From Pedosphaera sp. (lineage in GTDB: Bacteria; Verrucomicrobiota; Verrucomicrobiia; Limisphaerales; Pedosphaeraceae), in assembly GCA_028293325.1 (NCBI GenBank), contig JAQGPA010000131.1:44242-108241 (forward strand): a DNA stretch of 64,000 nucleotides, given 5' to 3'. The notes beneath the pieces are model-generated. The model made no database searches, had not been told where the DNA came from, and saw nothing but the letters and a program-made list of their open reading frames with translations. Positions 1 through 10,900 of this stretch are shown in pieces. Both the position numbers and the translations under genes were made by a program. The first letter of the stretch is position 1; each line of letters opens with the position of its first letter.

Positions 1-528
1 AACATTGCCGGGCAGCGTTGCTCCCCCGGCCAAACTCAATGTTCCAGCGTTGCCGACCTGAAAAGTGGTACTGGCTGCGTTAGCTGTCAGCGCGTTTTTC
101 AATGAAACCGTCACTCCCGCATTGACCGTAAAAGGAGCACCGGTTCCCAAAAGATTGAGCGTGCCATTGGTCAGCGTGTAGCCAGAGGTGTTGAAAACTA
201 TATTGGAAGCGTAGATGTTGCCGCCGCCCAAGTTCACCAGATAAGTGCCGGGCGTGCCAGTGCCGAAGATGGCACTATCAGAGCCGGTGGCCGTCCAGTT
301 GCCGCTGACGTTGGCGCTGCCGTTCCACCAGTTGTTGGCCGTCAGCCAGTTTCCACTCCCATCTGCAGGATTGGGCGGGGTTATACCGTTGAAGTCCCAG
401 GTATTTGTCGTCGCATGACTAACGGGAACAAGACAACCAAGGAAAAGAAAACAAACCGTGATAAGCCCAAACAATATCCGCGAAACAAAATACGTCAACG
501 AATGCTTGGGCCTTGCCACGATTTTCAC
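1..528 (-). CDS. Autotransporter-type beta-strand repeat protein, N-terminal part
   Basis: Only the N-terminal ~176 residues lie in the window; the gene continues past the left edge. From a GTG at 528 the protein begins with a basic stretch and a hydrophobic segment (about residues 13-35, ending near VSHA), read as a signal peptide. A Trp-rich opening (TNTWDFNG, NWLTANNWWNGS) follows, then Gly/Asn/Thr-rich repeats such as YTLTNGTLNLLGTG. This is the look of the autotransporter-associated beta-strand (PATR-like) repeats of PVC bacteria, which form an exported beta-helix, usually without a C-terminal barrel. It starts 40 bp after the upstream pseudopilin stop, so co-transcription is likely. A second GTG at 519 is an alternative start; no clear ribosome site supports either. 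Function is unknown; surface binding is a guess. Confidence 0.7.
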   Translation of the reverse strand, partial: MKIVARPKHSLTYFVSRILFGLITVCFLFLGCLVPVSHATTNTWDFNGITPPNPADGSGNWLTANNWWNGSANVSGNWTATGSDSAIFGTGTPGTYLVNLGGGNIYASNIVFNTSGYTLTNGTLNLLGTGAPFTVNAGVTVSLKNALTANAASTTFQVGNAGTLSLAGGATLPGNV

Positions 529-568
529 GGGAAGTTATGAATCATAATCAGGCCCCCGCCATAAAGAT

Positions 569-1357
569 TCATTTAGTTGAATCGAAATGGTTGGAATCGG
601 CCGCAAAAAGATAATCAACTTTCTGCGCATGGCCGTCAGCGAAATTAGCGGTGCCACGCTTATTATGGCGGTATGTAATCGTATTCGCGCCCAAGTTGGA
701 GCCAGGCAACCACCGACCATCATCGGCATAATCGTTTGGATTAACGGCATATACCGCCGGCGGAATATCCTGTGAATTTTTAGACACAGGTTCCTCCGCC
801 AGCATTATAATGTCGGCAGCCCTGCGAATGTTGGCCAATTTTTTAGCCACAAAGGTGCCTGAATTCAAAGAATTAGCATAGGTTGAACCGCAGCCTGCTA
901 CTTCATGAGCCGCATTTTCAAAATCATTCATGGTATAACTTTGGTTGAATGGGGTCCCGCCACCAGGTTGTGCTGTTGTTGACTCCCTTGGTTTATAATT
1001 ATCCATCGGGCATGAAAATAAATTCGTGCCGCCTTTTAGCAGCACCAAAATTGGACTTTTCGATAAAGGGTGTGTCGCATCTCCGTTCCACCAAATCCAT
1101 TCGTCTGGCGCAGAGCTCGGATTCGCAACGCGCGAACCGGAAGACGGCATGACATCATTGCAATCACCCGCATACATTAAGATTCCCAAAGCCAGCTGTC
1201 TTTGGTTATTGAGACACTGAGTCTGGCTTGCCTTCTTCTTGGCGTTGGCCAAGGTCGGCAAGAGCAGGCCCGCAAGAATTGCTATAATGGCAATAACCAC
1301 CAACAATTCAATTAATGTAAAGGCCGGTCTGCCGGATGATTTACTGATTTGTTTCAT
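569..1357 (-). CDS. Type II/IV pseudopilin-like secreted protein
   Basis: A 262-residue protein starting [11 protein letters not shown], then the class III (prepilin peptidase) leader and transmembrane helix [19 protein letters not shown] with the invariant Glu at +5 of the mature form. After the helix comes [22 protein letters not shown], the usual start of the globular domain in Verrucomicrobiota/Planctomycetes pseudopilins. Near the C-terminus is an NFADGHAQ segment, the H-x9-DG type signature of this family. The residue before the mature Phe is Ala, not Gly. An upstream in-frame ATG (1375) would add six residues; ATG 1357 gives the more usual leader. The downstream autotransporter-like gene lies 40 bp away and is probably co-transcribed. 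The exact role (pseudopilus subunit or exported binding protein) is not known for these proteins. Confidence 0.85.
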   Translation of the reverse strand: MKQISKSSGRPAFTLIELLVVIAIIAILAGLLLPTLANAKKKASQTQCLNNQRQLALGILMYAGDCNDVMPSSGSRVANPSSAPDEWIWWNGDATHPLSKSPILVLLKGGTNLFSCPMDNYKPRESTTAQPGGGTPFNQSYTMNDFENAAHEVAGCGSTYANSLNSGTFVAKKLANIRRAADIIMLAEEPVSKNSQDIPPAVYAVNPNDYADDGRWLPGSNLGANTITYRHNKRGTANFADGHAQKVDYLFAADSNHFDSTK

Positions 1358-1474
1358 ATTAAAAGTTTTCCACATTCATTTACTACAGGACGCATTATTG
1401 CAGTGGCAATCATCATCTTTGACACCGTGTAGCAAGAGATTGACAAAAAAATATATCAACTCAACCTGAGTCGC

Positions 1475-1492
1475 TATCCCCGAAAGTGGGGA
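1475..1492. promoter_or_regulatory. Hairpin-like element, copy 1 (TATCCCCGAAAGTGGGGA)
   Basis: Inverted repeat CCCC/GGGG around a GAAAGT centre, lying in the 169-bp gap between the divergent pseudopilin gene (start 1357, 117 bp away) and the secreted enzyme gene at 1527 (35 bp away). Near-identical sequences sit at 15304, 26097 and 30448, all in the same orientation (GGGGATA reads toward the minus strand). Either an operator or a promoter -10-like element is possible. Confidence 0.5.
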
Positions 1493-1526
1493 GAGACCAG
1501 CACAACAAACCCTGCGATTCTGGTTA

Positions 1527-4517
1527 ATGCCTTGTTCCATCGCTTCAGCTCGCCTGTACGCCACACAGGCAGCATGGATTTATCAATCAAAGCCTTACGG
1601 AAGAATTATTGGCCGTCTGCTGGTTTTGGCAGGCATTTGGACATCGATTTGCCGCGCTTCTGTGCCGGTGAGCGATACCACTCTTTCTCCTGTCGTCACG
1701 GACAATCTGCCATTGATCAGCAGCCTGACCGCATATGTATATCCCAATGACAGCGATGCCGTGTCAAACACGGTGAATGGCACTGTGATTTTGTATGATG
1801 CTCCCCTCTATTATCCATTCGACACTGATACTGCAGCTTGGTGGGATAATCTCGTCGCGGAAGAATTGCAGGCACGGCTTTCCGTAATCATGTTCGCCAG
1901 TCGCGGCACGCTGACCACCAATGCGACAGAAATCAGCGGGAATATGAACCCACGGCAGTTAACCCAAATGGTCAATGCCTTAACCCGGGCCAACGCCACC
2001 AACCAATTGAAGCTTGCGTGTTTTATTGATTCGCCGTCGCTCCGGGATGTTTACACCAGCTTTCATGGAATTTCAGGAACCAACCGCCTGGACATGTCGC
2101 TGACGAATGATTGGAACCAAATATTCTGGTTGCGTGGCGTGAAGCCCTGGTTCGATACCGTGCCGAGCCAATACTGGTTTAAAGTCAATGGTCGTCCCGT
2201 CATTCAATGGTGGTCCATCAGTTCCACCTGGTTCGCCAATCAGACAACCAACGCCGCGAAAATGCTTCAATTCCTCGCCGATTCGTTTGAAGCGACCTAC
2301 GGAATGCGGCCGGGGTTTATTCTTGACGGAGGTTGGGCAAATTCATCGGATCCAACGTCTCTGAACCAACCTGACGTCATTGGTATGAACAATTGGTTTG
2401 GTCCGCCCTCGACTTCCTACACGACGAACACGCTCAATGGATTTACGTGTGCGACCGTAGTGCCCGGTTTCATCAACCCGGGTTACTTCGATCCTTCCAA
2501 TGGTAATTATCAAAACCCAAATCTGGTCATTCCTCATAACAACAGCAACGGCACCGGCACCAATGGCGACACACTGATAACCGGTTTGGAGGCCGGGTTC
2601 GTCGCGAAATCACAACTGACCGTGTTGGAAGGCTGGAATGATGTCCGTGAATGGGCGGGTTATTATCGCTGTGCCAGTTCACCGCGCTATGATTTCCCCT
2701 CTCAATACATCAACATCGTCCGACGTTACACAGATTATCGAACCGAAACGTTGCGACTTGAAGCAGAGGGTGCGGATGATTATTTCGATACCACAGCGGG
2801 AAATTCTGGCGGCGCTTTCCGGCGTTCAGGTGATCTGGACATACGCACACTCTCCACCAATGGCTGGGTTGTCACCGCGACCACGGCAGGCGAATGGATT
2901 GAGTTCAGGGAAATCCAATTCTCGGCGGGCAACTACGCATTTCCCGTGCGCTATTCCTCGACCGCTTCGCATGCGTTGCGGCTTTATGTAGATGGCGTCG
3001 CGCTGCCAGATGTAATTGTGCCCGCGACTGGGGACGCGAATCTTTTTGACACGGCTTATTTGGGAACGGCGGCCATCACTCACGGCACGCATACGTTGAG
3101 ATTGTTTTTCGTGGACGGTGGGGTGGATGTAGATTGGATTTTTGTGAAGAAATTCGATCCGATTGTTACGTTTCAATCGGCATTAAACGGCGCTTATCTC
3201 ACGGCGCAATTTGTCGGCAACAATTCCCTCGTTTGCAATTGGACCACGCCCGACAACTGGGGGCGATTCACGGTTGACGATCTTTTGGCTGGTGGCGATC
3301 TGATCAGCAGCAACACAGTCAATCTTCAAGCGCACAATGGTCTTTACCTGACCGCCACGAACGGCGGATCAGCCCTCACCGCCAGGCAACGAATCCCGGT
3401 CAGTTCAGAAAGTTTCTCCATTGTTAAGCTCGGCAGCTCCGGCGTTCTGACCAATGGAGATCAAGTGGCCATCCAAACTTCCGGCGGAAAATACGTCACT
3501 GTCAAAACCGATGGCAGCGTGGACGCCAGCGCGTTGAGCATCGGTGCAGCGCAGACGTTCACGATCCAGACGACGCCCGGCGCTGTTTCAGTTCCACCAG
3601 TTACTTCGGCTCCGACAGCTCTGATTGGCATCGTCACAAATATCAGCCAGATCGTCTTATCATGGGCCGCGACTCCGGGAGCGACAAGTTACAACGTCAA
3701 ACGCTCAACCGTTTTCGGCGGGCCTTACACGACCGTCGCGGCAAATGTATTGAACAGCACGAACTATCTGGATGTGCGCCTGCCTTTCTCGACAACTTTT
3801 TATTACGTCGTGTCCGCAGTCAACGCCGGGGGTGAAAGTTTGAACTCAGCCGTGGCCAGCGCGACAATTCCAACTCCACCGACATTGTTATCACAAAACA
3901 AATCGGCGACCGCCAGTTCGATTCAAGGAACAGGATTTGAAGCCAGCAAAGCGCTTGACGGCGACCTTGGCACGCGCTGGTCAACCGCCGGCCCGGTCTA
4001 TCCTTCCTGGTGGCGGGTAGATCTTGGCACCAACTGCAACTTGAGCTCGGTGACGACTGATTGGTATGGCGCCGGCGGGCGCAGTTACCAGTATAAAATT
4101 GAGGTCAGCACCAACGATGTGAACTACGTCCTGGCGGTGGACAAGACCAGCAATGTGTCAACGGCCAACAGCACCGACATCTTTGCCGCGACCGGCCGCT
4201 ACGTCCGAATCACGGTAAACGGTTCCAGCCAGTCTGGTGGATACCCGTCGTTTTACGAGTGCCTCGTCTATGGCAATGTCGTCCCGTCTGTTTCGCTGGC
4301 GCCAACCAGCATCGCGATGGTTGCTTCCGGCAACACCATCGCGCTCTCCTGGCCCGAGGATCATCTCGGTTGGCGGCTGCAAGTTCAGACAAACACGTTG
4401 GGAAATGGCTTAGGTACGAACTGGGTGACCTTGTCCGGTTCGGAGCTCGTGACTGGCACCAACATTACGATCAGCCCAGCCAATGGCGCGGTTTTCTACC
4501 GGTTAATTTCTCCATGA
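1527..4517 (+). CDS. Secreted multidomain DUF5010-like glycoside hydrolase
   Basis: A 996-residue exported protein, first of three tightly spaced plus-strand genes. A hydrophobic segment at about residues 28-46 serves as signal peptide. The catalytic-looking module (about 48-415) resembles DUF5010 barrels, which appear related to GH71/GH99; it contains EGWNDVREW at about residue 367, comparable to the WNDFGEG signature of the GH71/99-like enzyme at 43404. Then come a CBM6/35-like module (about 409-546, opening LRLEAEGADDYF), a fascin/beta-trefoil-like region (about 545-688), a fibronectin type III domain (about 691-781), an F5/8 type C (discoidin) domain (about 785-914), and a ~78-residue tail ending VFYRLISP shared with the next two genes. 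Substrate is not shown by sequence; alpha-glucan is inferred from the GH87 neighbour. The first ATG is used, giving a long N-terminal region before the signal. Confidence 0.75.
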   Translation: MPCSIASARLYATQAAWIYQSKPYGRIIGRLLVLAGIWTSICRASVPVSDTTLSPVVTDNLPLISSLTAYVYPNDSDAVSNTVNGTVILYDAPLYYPFDTDTAAWWDNLVAEELQARLSVIMFASRGTLTTNATEISGNMNPRQLTQMVNALTRANATNQLKLACFIDSPSLRDVYTSFHGISGTNRLDMSLTNDWNQIFWLRGVKPWFDTVPSQYWFKVNGRPVIQWWSISSTWFANQTTNAAKMLQFLADSFEATYGMRPGFILDGGWANSSDPTSLNQPDVIGMNNWFGPPSTSYTTNTLNGFTCATVVPGFINPGYFDPSNGNYQNPNLVIPHNNSNGTGTNGDTLITGLEAGFVAKSQLTVLEGWNDVREWAGYYRCASSPRYDFPSQYINIVRRYTDYRTETLRLEAEGADDYFDTTAGNSGGAFRRSGDLDIRTLSTNGWVVTATTAGEWIEFREIQFSAGNYAFPVRYSSTASHALRLYVDGVALPDVIVPATGDANLFDTAYLGTAAITHGTHTLRLFFVDGGVDVDWIFVKKFDPIVTFQSALNGAYLTAQFVGNNSLVCNWTTPDNWGRFTVDDLLAGGDLISSNTVNLQAHNGLYLTATNGGSALTARQRIPVSSESFSIVKLGSSGVLTNGDQVAIQTSGGKYVTVKTDGSVDASALSIGAAQTFTIQTTPGAVSVPPVTSAPTALIGIVTNISQIVLSWAATPGATSYNVKRSTVFGGPYTTVAANVLNSTNYLDVRLPFSTTFYYVVSAVNAGGESLNSAVASATIPTPPTLLSQNKSATASSIQGTGFEASKALDGDLGTRWSTAGPVYPSWWRVDLGTNCNLSSVTTDWYGAGGRSYQYKIEVSTNDVNYVLAVDKTSNVSTANSTDIFAATGRYVRITVNGSSQSGGYPSFYECLVYGNVVPSVSLAPTSIAMVASGNTIALSWPEDHLGWRLQVQTNTLGNGLGTNWVTLSGSELVTGTNITISPANGAVFYRLISP

Positions 4518-4552
4518 CTGATGGAAACCAATGCCACTTATTAGGACAATAT

Positions 4553-7500
4553 ATGAAGGCAAAATTCCCCATCAGATTCTTTCCCCTGTTCATAATTGGC
4601 CTGCTATTGTTTGCCGTGGGCCGGCCGTGTTTTGGAGGCGGTTGGTATGTGGGCAATACTGCGCCGGGTGAATGGATCCAATTTACGAACGTGTGGCTTT
4701 CGGCTGGCAACTATCGCTTCACGGCCAACGCCGGCTCGCCTTCCAACGGCGTGCTTATGCACCTGGAAATTGATGGCGTCAACATTCGCCCTGGTGTGGC
4801 AGTGCCGAATACGGGCAGAATTGATTCGTTTGCTCCTGTCCACTTGGGTTCCACCAATTTGTCATCAGGCTATCATACATTTAAAGCAGTATTTGAAACA
4901 TCAGGAGTTTCTTTAGATTGGTTGATGCTACGGAAGGACAGCGACACTGCGACGAATGTTAAAGCCTCGGATATTGTCATGGTCCGGCCATCCACCAGCG
5001 GGATGTTGATTGCTCCGATTGTTTCGTTCAACCAGGCGTCGGAACATAATTCCATATTCAATGCAAACGATGCTTCATCCATGTTCGGCGCGTATCCTCA
5101 AAAAGATACGAATGGCCTGCCTTATTCGGATTATCAATTACGAAATTGGTATCGGGCGCCCATGTTCCAGGATTTCGATCGCCGGACGGACCGTTATTGG
5201 GACATCGTAGTGGATCAACTCTTGGCCTCGCGCGCGCAGGTGCCTTTGTTCCACTGCAGAAGCACAGCGGATTTTACTCATGATTTGCAGGATAGGGCTT
5301 ATATCCGGGGCAACGGCACTTTTGAAGGACGTTGGCTCAAGAAGCTGGTCGAAGCCGTCGGGCGAAATCCGCAGGCTGCGGAAGTCCTTCAAATTGGAAT
5401 GTTCCTCGAAGACGGGCCGATGGCAGACGATTACTTCTCAGTTTATGGGAGCTACCCATCATGGGGTTCAACCAATCTTGCCGATTACGTGATGCAGTAT
5501 TGGTTGAGTCTGTGGTTTGACTGCGTGCCAACATCAATGCTTTATCAGCCATTACCATCGCGTCCCATTATCAACATCTATACGGCGCATCCCGGAAACA
5601 TGGTGCAGGACGGCAACATGCCGGTCTTTTTAACGAACATCCGCAACCGGATGATCGCAAAATACGGGCTGAACCCGATATTTATTGTCTCTCCGGACGC
5701 AGATGCGAATACGCAGGCTGCGGCATGGGGCGTAGCGCCTTGGTATAGTTGGGGCGGCCCGCTCTATACCTCGCGCGTTTTTCTGGATGGTTCACGCTGG
5801 GGATTCTCCTCCTGCGGTAGCCGGCACCGGATAGATGATGTCTGGGCAAACGACTGGAACCCCGTTACCAATACTGGCACACCCTCAGGATCCAGTGCCG
5901 GCAACGACCGTTATCAATCTCCGCTCGACACGAATGGAAACTCCACTCTCATAAACTTTTATGCGCAGGCCAGCGCTGCCGGCACCAAGCTGATACAGCA
6001 GGAAGGATTTTTCAATATTCCCGAGGGTAGCTCTATTTTTGCGAGTTCCGCTCCGGGATGGAATTTTCCAAATCAACATCTGGCTGCCATGCGCCAATAC
6101 GCCGATCCCACTACCGAGTCGCTCATGTTTGAAGCTGAAAGCTGCGATTCCTATTATAAAACCAACGTCCATGAAAACCTCGGCGGGTCGTATCGGCGGC
6201 AATGGTATTCAAACACCGGTTTGGACGTTTACCGTCCACTTCACAATCTGAACGCCTGGACAAACAAAAGCACCGGACCCGGAAATCTGGTTGAGTTGTC
6301 GGCGGGATTTTTCGACGTCTGGGCGTTGGACTCCGCCGGCCACGTTTGGTCGCACGTCATCAGTGATGGCGCGCCGGATACCTGGACATCGGTTGGAATG
6401 AACGGAATTCCACAGTTCACCTCCCTGTCGGTAGGCAAGCATCACGCGTGGGCCATCAATGGCACTGCTGTTTACAGTTGTAAATTGCCTTACGGTTGGG
6501 CGAATCAGGATCACACCACGTGGACTTTGCAGAGCGGCAGCATGGTTCAATTGTCGGTGAACGCCGCAGACGTTTGGGCACTCGATGCCGCCGGTTTAAT
6601 TTATAAGCGGCGGGTCAATGAACTGGATTATCCCGGTGGCGTCTGGACTTCAGTGGCCGGGCCGGTGTTGAGCAAAATTTGCACGGCCGGAAATTTCGTT
6701 TGGGGAATCAACGGCACCAACATCTATTACACGCTCACTACGAATATTTCATGGATCCAGATTCCCAATCCTCAAAGCATCACGCAAATCTCCGTTGGAT
6801 CCGAAGAGTTGTGGGGCATCAATGCAGCAGGAAGCGTATTCCGCAGGAGCGCCGCCGGAGTTGGGGGATGGGACGCAGTCGATGGAAATTTGACAAAAAT
6901 TGCCGTGGGCGAAAATTATGCCTGGGGGCTTTCGGGATCAACTCCATCCAGCAGAAGACTGACGGGATTTTTGAGTGCTCCGGCTCCGACGATTCCTGCA
7001 ACACCAACCGGAATAACCGCAGTTGCGGGTGCTGGGCAAGCGTCCTTGAATTGGAACGCATCATTGGGAGCGGCAAGTTACAATGTGAAGCGGGCCTCCG
7101 CCCCCGAAGGACCTTACACGACAGTTGTTGTCGCGACAACCAACGCTGCGGTTGACACTGCCTTGACGGGCGGGATGACTTATTACTATGTCGTGTCAGC
7201 TTTCAATGCCGTTGGAGAAAGCGCGAATTCGGCACAAATCAGCGCGACAATACTGAACAATCCAGTTTTGTTGTCGCAAGGTGACCCCGTGATCGCCGAC
7301 TCGTCCCAGACTGGAAGTGGAAATTGGGCCACCAACGGCAATGACGGTTCTCTGAGCACGCGCTGGGCGGCCAATGACAACCTGTTTCCCCATTGGTGGC
7401 GTGTCGATCTCGGCACTAACTGCAACCTGAGTTCGGTGACGATTGACTGGTATGGCACTGGCGGGCGCAGCTACCAATATAAAATCGAAGTCAGCACCAA

Positions 7501-7894
7501 TGACCTTAACTATGTCACGGCGGTGGATCAGACCGGCAATACATCAACCGCCAACACGTTTACTGCCACCGCACGTTACGTTCGCATCACCGTAACCGGC
7601 GTCGTCCCCTCCGGAGGCAATGCTTCTTTCTACGAGTGCCTGGTCTATGGCAACGTTGTGCCGTCAGTTTCGCTCGCGCCCACCAGCATTGTGGCGACTG
7701 CCTCCGGCAACGCGCTTGCGCTCTCCTGGCCGGCGGATCACCTCGGCTGGCACCTCCAGGTTCAGACCAACGCGCCGGGAGCCGGCCTGGGCACCAATTG
7801 GGTGACGGTGCCCGGCTCCGATCTTATGACCGGCACCAACATTACAATCAATCCAGCCAATGGCTCTGTTTTCTACCGGTTAATTTCTCCATAA
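4553..7894 (+). CDS. Secreted DUF5010-like enzyme with tectonin-type propeller
   Basis: A 1113-residue secreted protein. ATG 4553 is preferred because AGGA sits 6 bp upstream and a signal peptide (FPIRFFPLFIIGLLLFAVG) follows at once; an in-frame extension further 5' overlaps the previous gene in another frame and is not credible. Modules: a short CBM35-like piece (about 25-100), a DUF5010-like barrel (about 130-545) with QEGFFNIPEG near residue 482, a tectonin/TECPR-like beta-propeller (about 568-804) with repeating units such as VWALDAAG, AWAING, LWGINAAG and YAWGLSG, then fibronectin III (about 811-899), F5/8 type C (about 902-1032) and the FYRLISP tail. The last three modules closely match those of the preceding gene. 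Tectonin propellers bind glycans or lipopolysaccharide in other systems, so this may be a targeting device. The stop of the previous gene is 35 bp upstream: same operon. Confidence 0.75.
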   Translation: MKAKFPIRFFPLFIIGLLLFAVGRPCFGGGWYVGNTAPGEWIQFTNVWLSAGNYRFTANAGSPSNGVLMHLEIDGVNIRPGVAVPNTGRIDSFAPVHLGSTNLSSGYHTFKAVFETSGVSLDWLMLRKDSDTATNVKASDIVMVRPSTSGMLIAPIVSFNQASEHNSIFNANDASSMFGAYPQKDTNGLPYSDYQLRNWYRAPMFQDFDRRTDRYWDIVVDQLLASRAQVPLFHCRSTADFTHDLQDRAYIRGNGTFEGRWLKKLVEAVGRNPQAAEVLQIGMFLEDGPMADDYFSVYGSYPSWGSTNLADYVMQYWLSLWFDCVPTSMLYQPLPSRPIINIYTAHPGNMVQDGNMPVFLTNIRNRMIAKYGLNPIFIVSPDADANTQAAAWGVAPWYSWGGPLYTSRVFLDGSRWGFSSCGSRHRIDDVWANDWNPVTNTGTPSGSSAGNDRYQSPLDTNGNSTLINFYAQASAAGTKLIQQEGFFNIPEGSSIFASSAPGWNFPNQHLAAMRQYADPTTESLMFEAESCDSYYKTNVHENLGGSYRRQWYSNTGLDVYRPLHNLNAWTNKSTGPGNLVELSAGFFDVWALDSAGHVWSHVISDGAPDTWTSVGMNGIPQFTSLSVGKHHAWAINGTAVYSCKLPYGWANQDHTTWTLQSGSMVQLSVNAADVWALDAAGLIYKRRVNELDYPGGVWTSVAGPVLSKICTAGNFVWGINGTNIYYTLTTNISWIQIPNPQSITQISVGSEELWGINAAGSVFRRSAAGVGGWDAVDGNLTKIAVGENYAWGLSGSTPSSRRLTGFLSAPAPTIPATPTGITAVAGAGQASLNWNASLGAASYNVKRASAPEGPYTTVVVATTNAAVDTALTGGMTYYYVVSAFNAVGESANSAQISATILNNPVLLSQGDPVIADSSQTGSGNWATNGNDGSLSTRWAANDNLFPHWWRVDLGTNCNLSSVTIDWYGTGGRSYQYKIEVSTNDLNYVTAVDQTGNTSTANTFTATARYVRITVTGVVPSGGNASFYECLVYGNVVPSVSLAPTSIVATASGNALALSWPADHLGWHLQVQTNAPGAGLGTNWVTVPGSDLMTGTNITINPANGSVFYRLISP

Positions 7895-7915
7895 ATACTA
7901 CTAGAAAAACAAGCA

Positions 7916-10900
7916 ATGAAATCGAAAGGCGTAAAAACATATAAGCACAGGTTCCAATTTTCCTTGCTCAGTGCGTTGGCCCTTTTCAGTTCAGTCTCAA
8001 ATCACGCGCTGGCTGCCGGCGCAATTACCCCTTTCACCGTCCTGGAAGCCGAATCTGGGACTTTGGGCGGCGGCGCAACCATTCGCGCTTTCACGCCGGG
8101 ATCAACCGTGCCCAGCGCGCCAACCATGGAACTGGAGGCTTCTGGCATGGCTTACGTCTGGCTGACCAATCTCAATGATTCGGTTTTGTGGACGAATCCC
8201 GTTGCCAACGCGAGTGCCATGGTGGTGCGCGGTGTGATTCCAGACGCCCCTGGCGGCGGCGGCATCACGGCCACCATCAACATGTATGTGGACGGTGTTT
8301 TCCGTCAGGCGATTACCCTGAGTTCAAAGCAATCGTGGAACTACCGAAATTCTTCGACGACTCCCGATGATCCCAATGGCGGCGGCACGCCCTGGCATTT
8401 TTATAATGAGGATCGCACTTTCATCACCGGAACTCCCATTGCGGCTGGAAGCGTCATCATGTTTCGGAAAGAAGCCGGGAATATAGCCACGTATTACAAC
8501 ATTGATGCGATTGATTTGGAAAATGTTTCCCCGCCCAAAACTCAGCCGCCCAATTCTCTTTGCATAACAAATGCTCCTTACAACGCGGATCCAACTTTTA
8601 CTATCGATTCACTTACGAAAATTCAGAACTGCATTAACGATGCGCGGTCTCAGGGAAAGACCGTCTGGATTCCGCCGGGCAAATTTATGATCAACAGCCT
8701 AGCAGGAGTCGCGTTGGATATAAAGGGGGTCACGGTCGAAGGAGCCGGAGTGTGGTATTCCACGATCTATAAAAATGTCCCGCTTCCTCCGCCTGCTGGC
8801 TGGCGATCCGAAATTAATCTGAATACCAATTCCGTGATACGCGATGTGTTTGTTGATTCAGACGGCATTTATAGAGGAACTGCCAGTTCCGGGCTTATGT
8901 CTGCCGGCAGCAATTGGTTGGTTGAAAGAGTCTGGGTGCAACACTGCGATGCCCAATGGATGAGCGGCAGTTTTGGAACGATCCGGGACAGCCGCGTAGC
9001 AGACAGTTGGGCGGACGGCATTAACCTCAACAATGGCAACACACCCAATTCATCGAAATTGGGAATCAGCCTCACCGCTTCAAATAACTTCGTGAGAGGT
9101 TCGGGCGACGACAACATAGCAACTTATTCCGACTCGGGTGCCTCCCACGCCAATCCTGAAATGCAAAACACCAGGATCATAAACAATACTTGCATCGCTA
9201 CATATTGGGCCAATGGCCTGCGCATCGCCGGCGGCACCAATGTGACCGTGCAGGGCAACCTGATAGATAGCGTCGCAGCAAATAGCGGATTGGCGGTTGG
9301 TGTTTTCGGCGACACGGGACATCCTCTGGATTCCGCATTGGTTGCGGACAATGTCGTTATTCGCGGCGGCGGCTGGAATGGCACCGGCCAATATGGCATG
9401 AATGTCTGGTCTCCTGCGATCACCTCGTTCTTTTCTGGCGCCTATACGAAGGCAACTATTTCCAACAACATCATTAAGCTCGCCCTTCGCGACGGTCTTA
9501 GAATAGTCCCCTATTATCAAAATTTAACGGTATTAAACAACATAGTTGATCATCCGGCGCAGGCGGGCGTTCATGTTCAATCTGGAGTCATCGGCACGGG
9601 AGTTTTTCAATATAATCTAGTGACCAACTTGAACGCCGGCAAAGTTCAGTATCAGAATGATTCGCCCACGACATTTGTAACGGCGCATCTGAGCAATAGT
9701 TGGACGGTTGTCGGACCGCTCATCAAATCGGATACGACGACGATGAACGTGGCGGCGGATTGGAGCGGCACCGCGCCGGCGTCAGGCAACATCGGCCAGT
9801 TCGACAACACGATCAGCGCAGCCAATGCAACGAATCTCACGCTCGGCGGCAACGTGACTTTGGATGGCTTGATCTTCTTCAACAACATGAATGGCCCAGT
9901 CACGATTGGATCGGGCAACACCTTGACGCTGGCGACCTCGGGCGGGATCAACATGGTCGTCGCCAACTCCGATGTGACGATGAACTGTCTATTGTCCGCC
10001 ACCACCTTCAACATCACCGGCGGACGAACGCTGGCGCTGGGCGGCGGCTCGACCGCATTTCTGAGCGGAACGTCCGCCGGCCTGGGCACGCTGCTGTTGA
10101 ACGCGTCGTCAGCAAAATCTTTTACCGCCAATGGCAGCCCTTCGGTGAACATGGGAAATCCCACGACTGGAGTTGGCGGATTGATTGTCAGCAACAATTG
10201 CACGATGACCGACAGCGGTTCGTTTGTAGTCGGCAATTCCGGCGGTGGGGTCGTCACGCTCAACAGTCCCACTGCGGCATTCAACACCACCGGCGGGGGT
10301 GTGATCATGGTTGGACGCAACAGCGGTTCCGCCACGAGCGGCCGACTGACGCTGATCAACGGCAGCATCAACACCGCCGCCAGCACCGCCGCAGGCATCA
10401 TCGTTGGTTACCAACTAAACACTGCTACAGCCAAGGGCGTATTGAACGTTCAAGGCGGCACGCTCACCGTTCCGCAGATGCTGAATATTGGCGCATCGAT
10501 GTCTGCGGGCTCGGCCGTGGTGACGATCTCAGGCGGCACGGTAACGGTCGGCACGAATAATTTTGGCGGGACAACCGGAGGCATTTCAACCAACGGCAAT
10601 GGCAGCCTGACGCTGACCGGCGGCGCGCTCTATATCGGCTCCGGCGGAATGAACAGTGTGGGCACGGGAACCTTTACCAGCACGCGCACGCTTTCGGGTG
10701 GCATTGTAGGAGGGGCGAGCAACTGGTCCTCGGCTTTGCCGATGACGCTGACCAATGTGAATGGGAATGTCACCTTCCAAGCGGCTGATGCGGGCAACAA
10801 CCCCAAAAACATTACACTCTCCGGCCCCTTGGCCGGTATCGGCGGCTTGATTAAGAGCGGTGGCGGCACCTTGGCCTTGAGCGGCACCAACACTTACGCC

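Noticed and set aside
4259..4552. N-terminal extension of the second enzyme gene
   Set aside because: Overlaps the conserved tail of the previous gene in another frame; ATG 4553 has a ribosome site and signal peptide.
9652..10401. Long frames on both strands within the beta-repeat part of the GH87 gene
   Set aside because: Low-complexity repeat DNA opens several frames at once; only the plus-strand frame continues a real protein.
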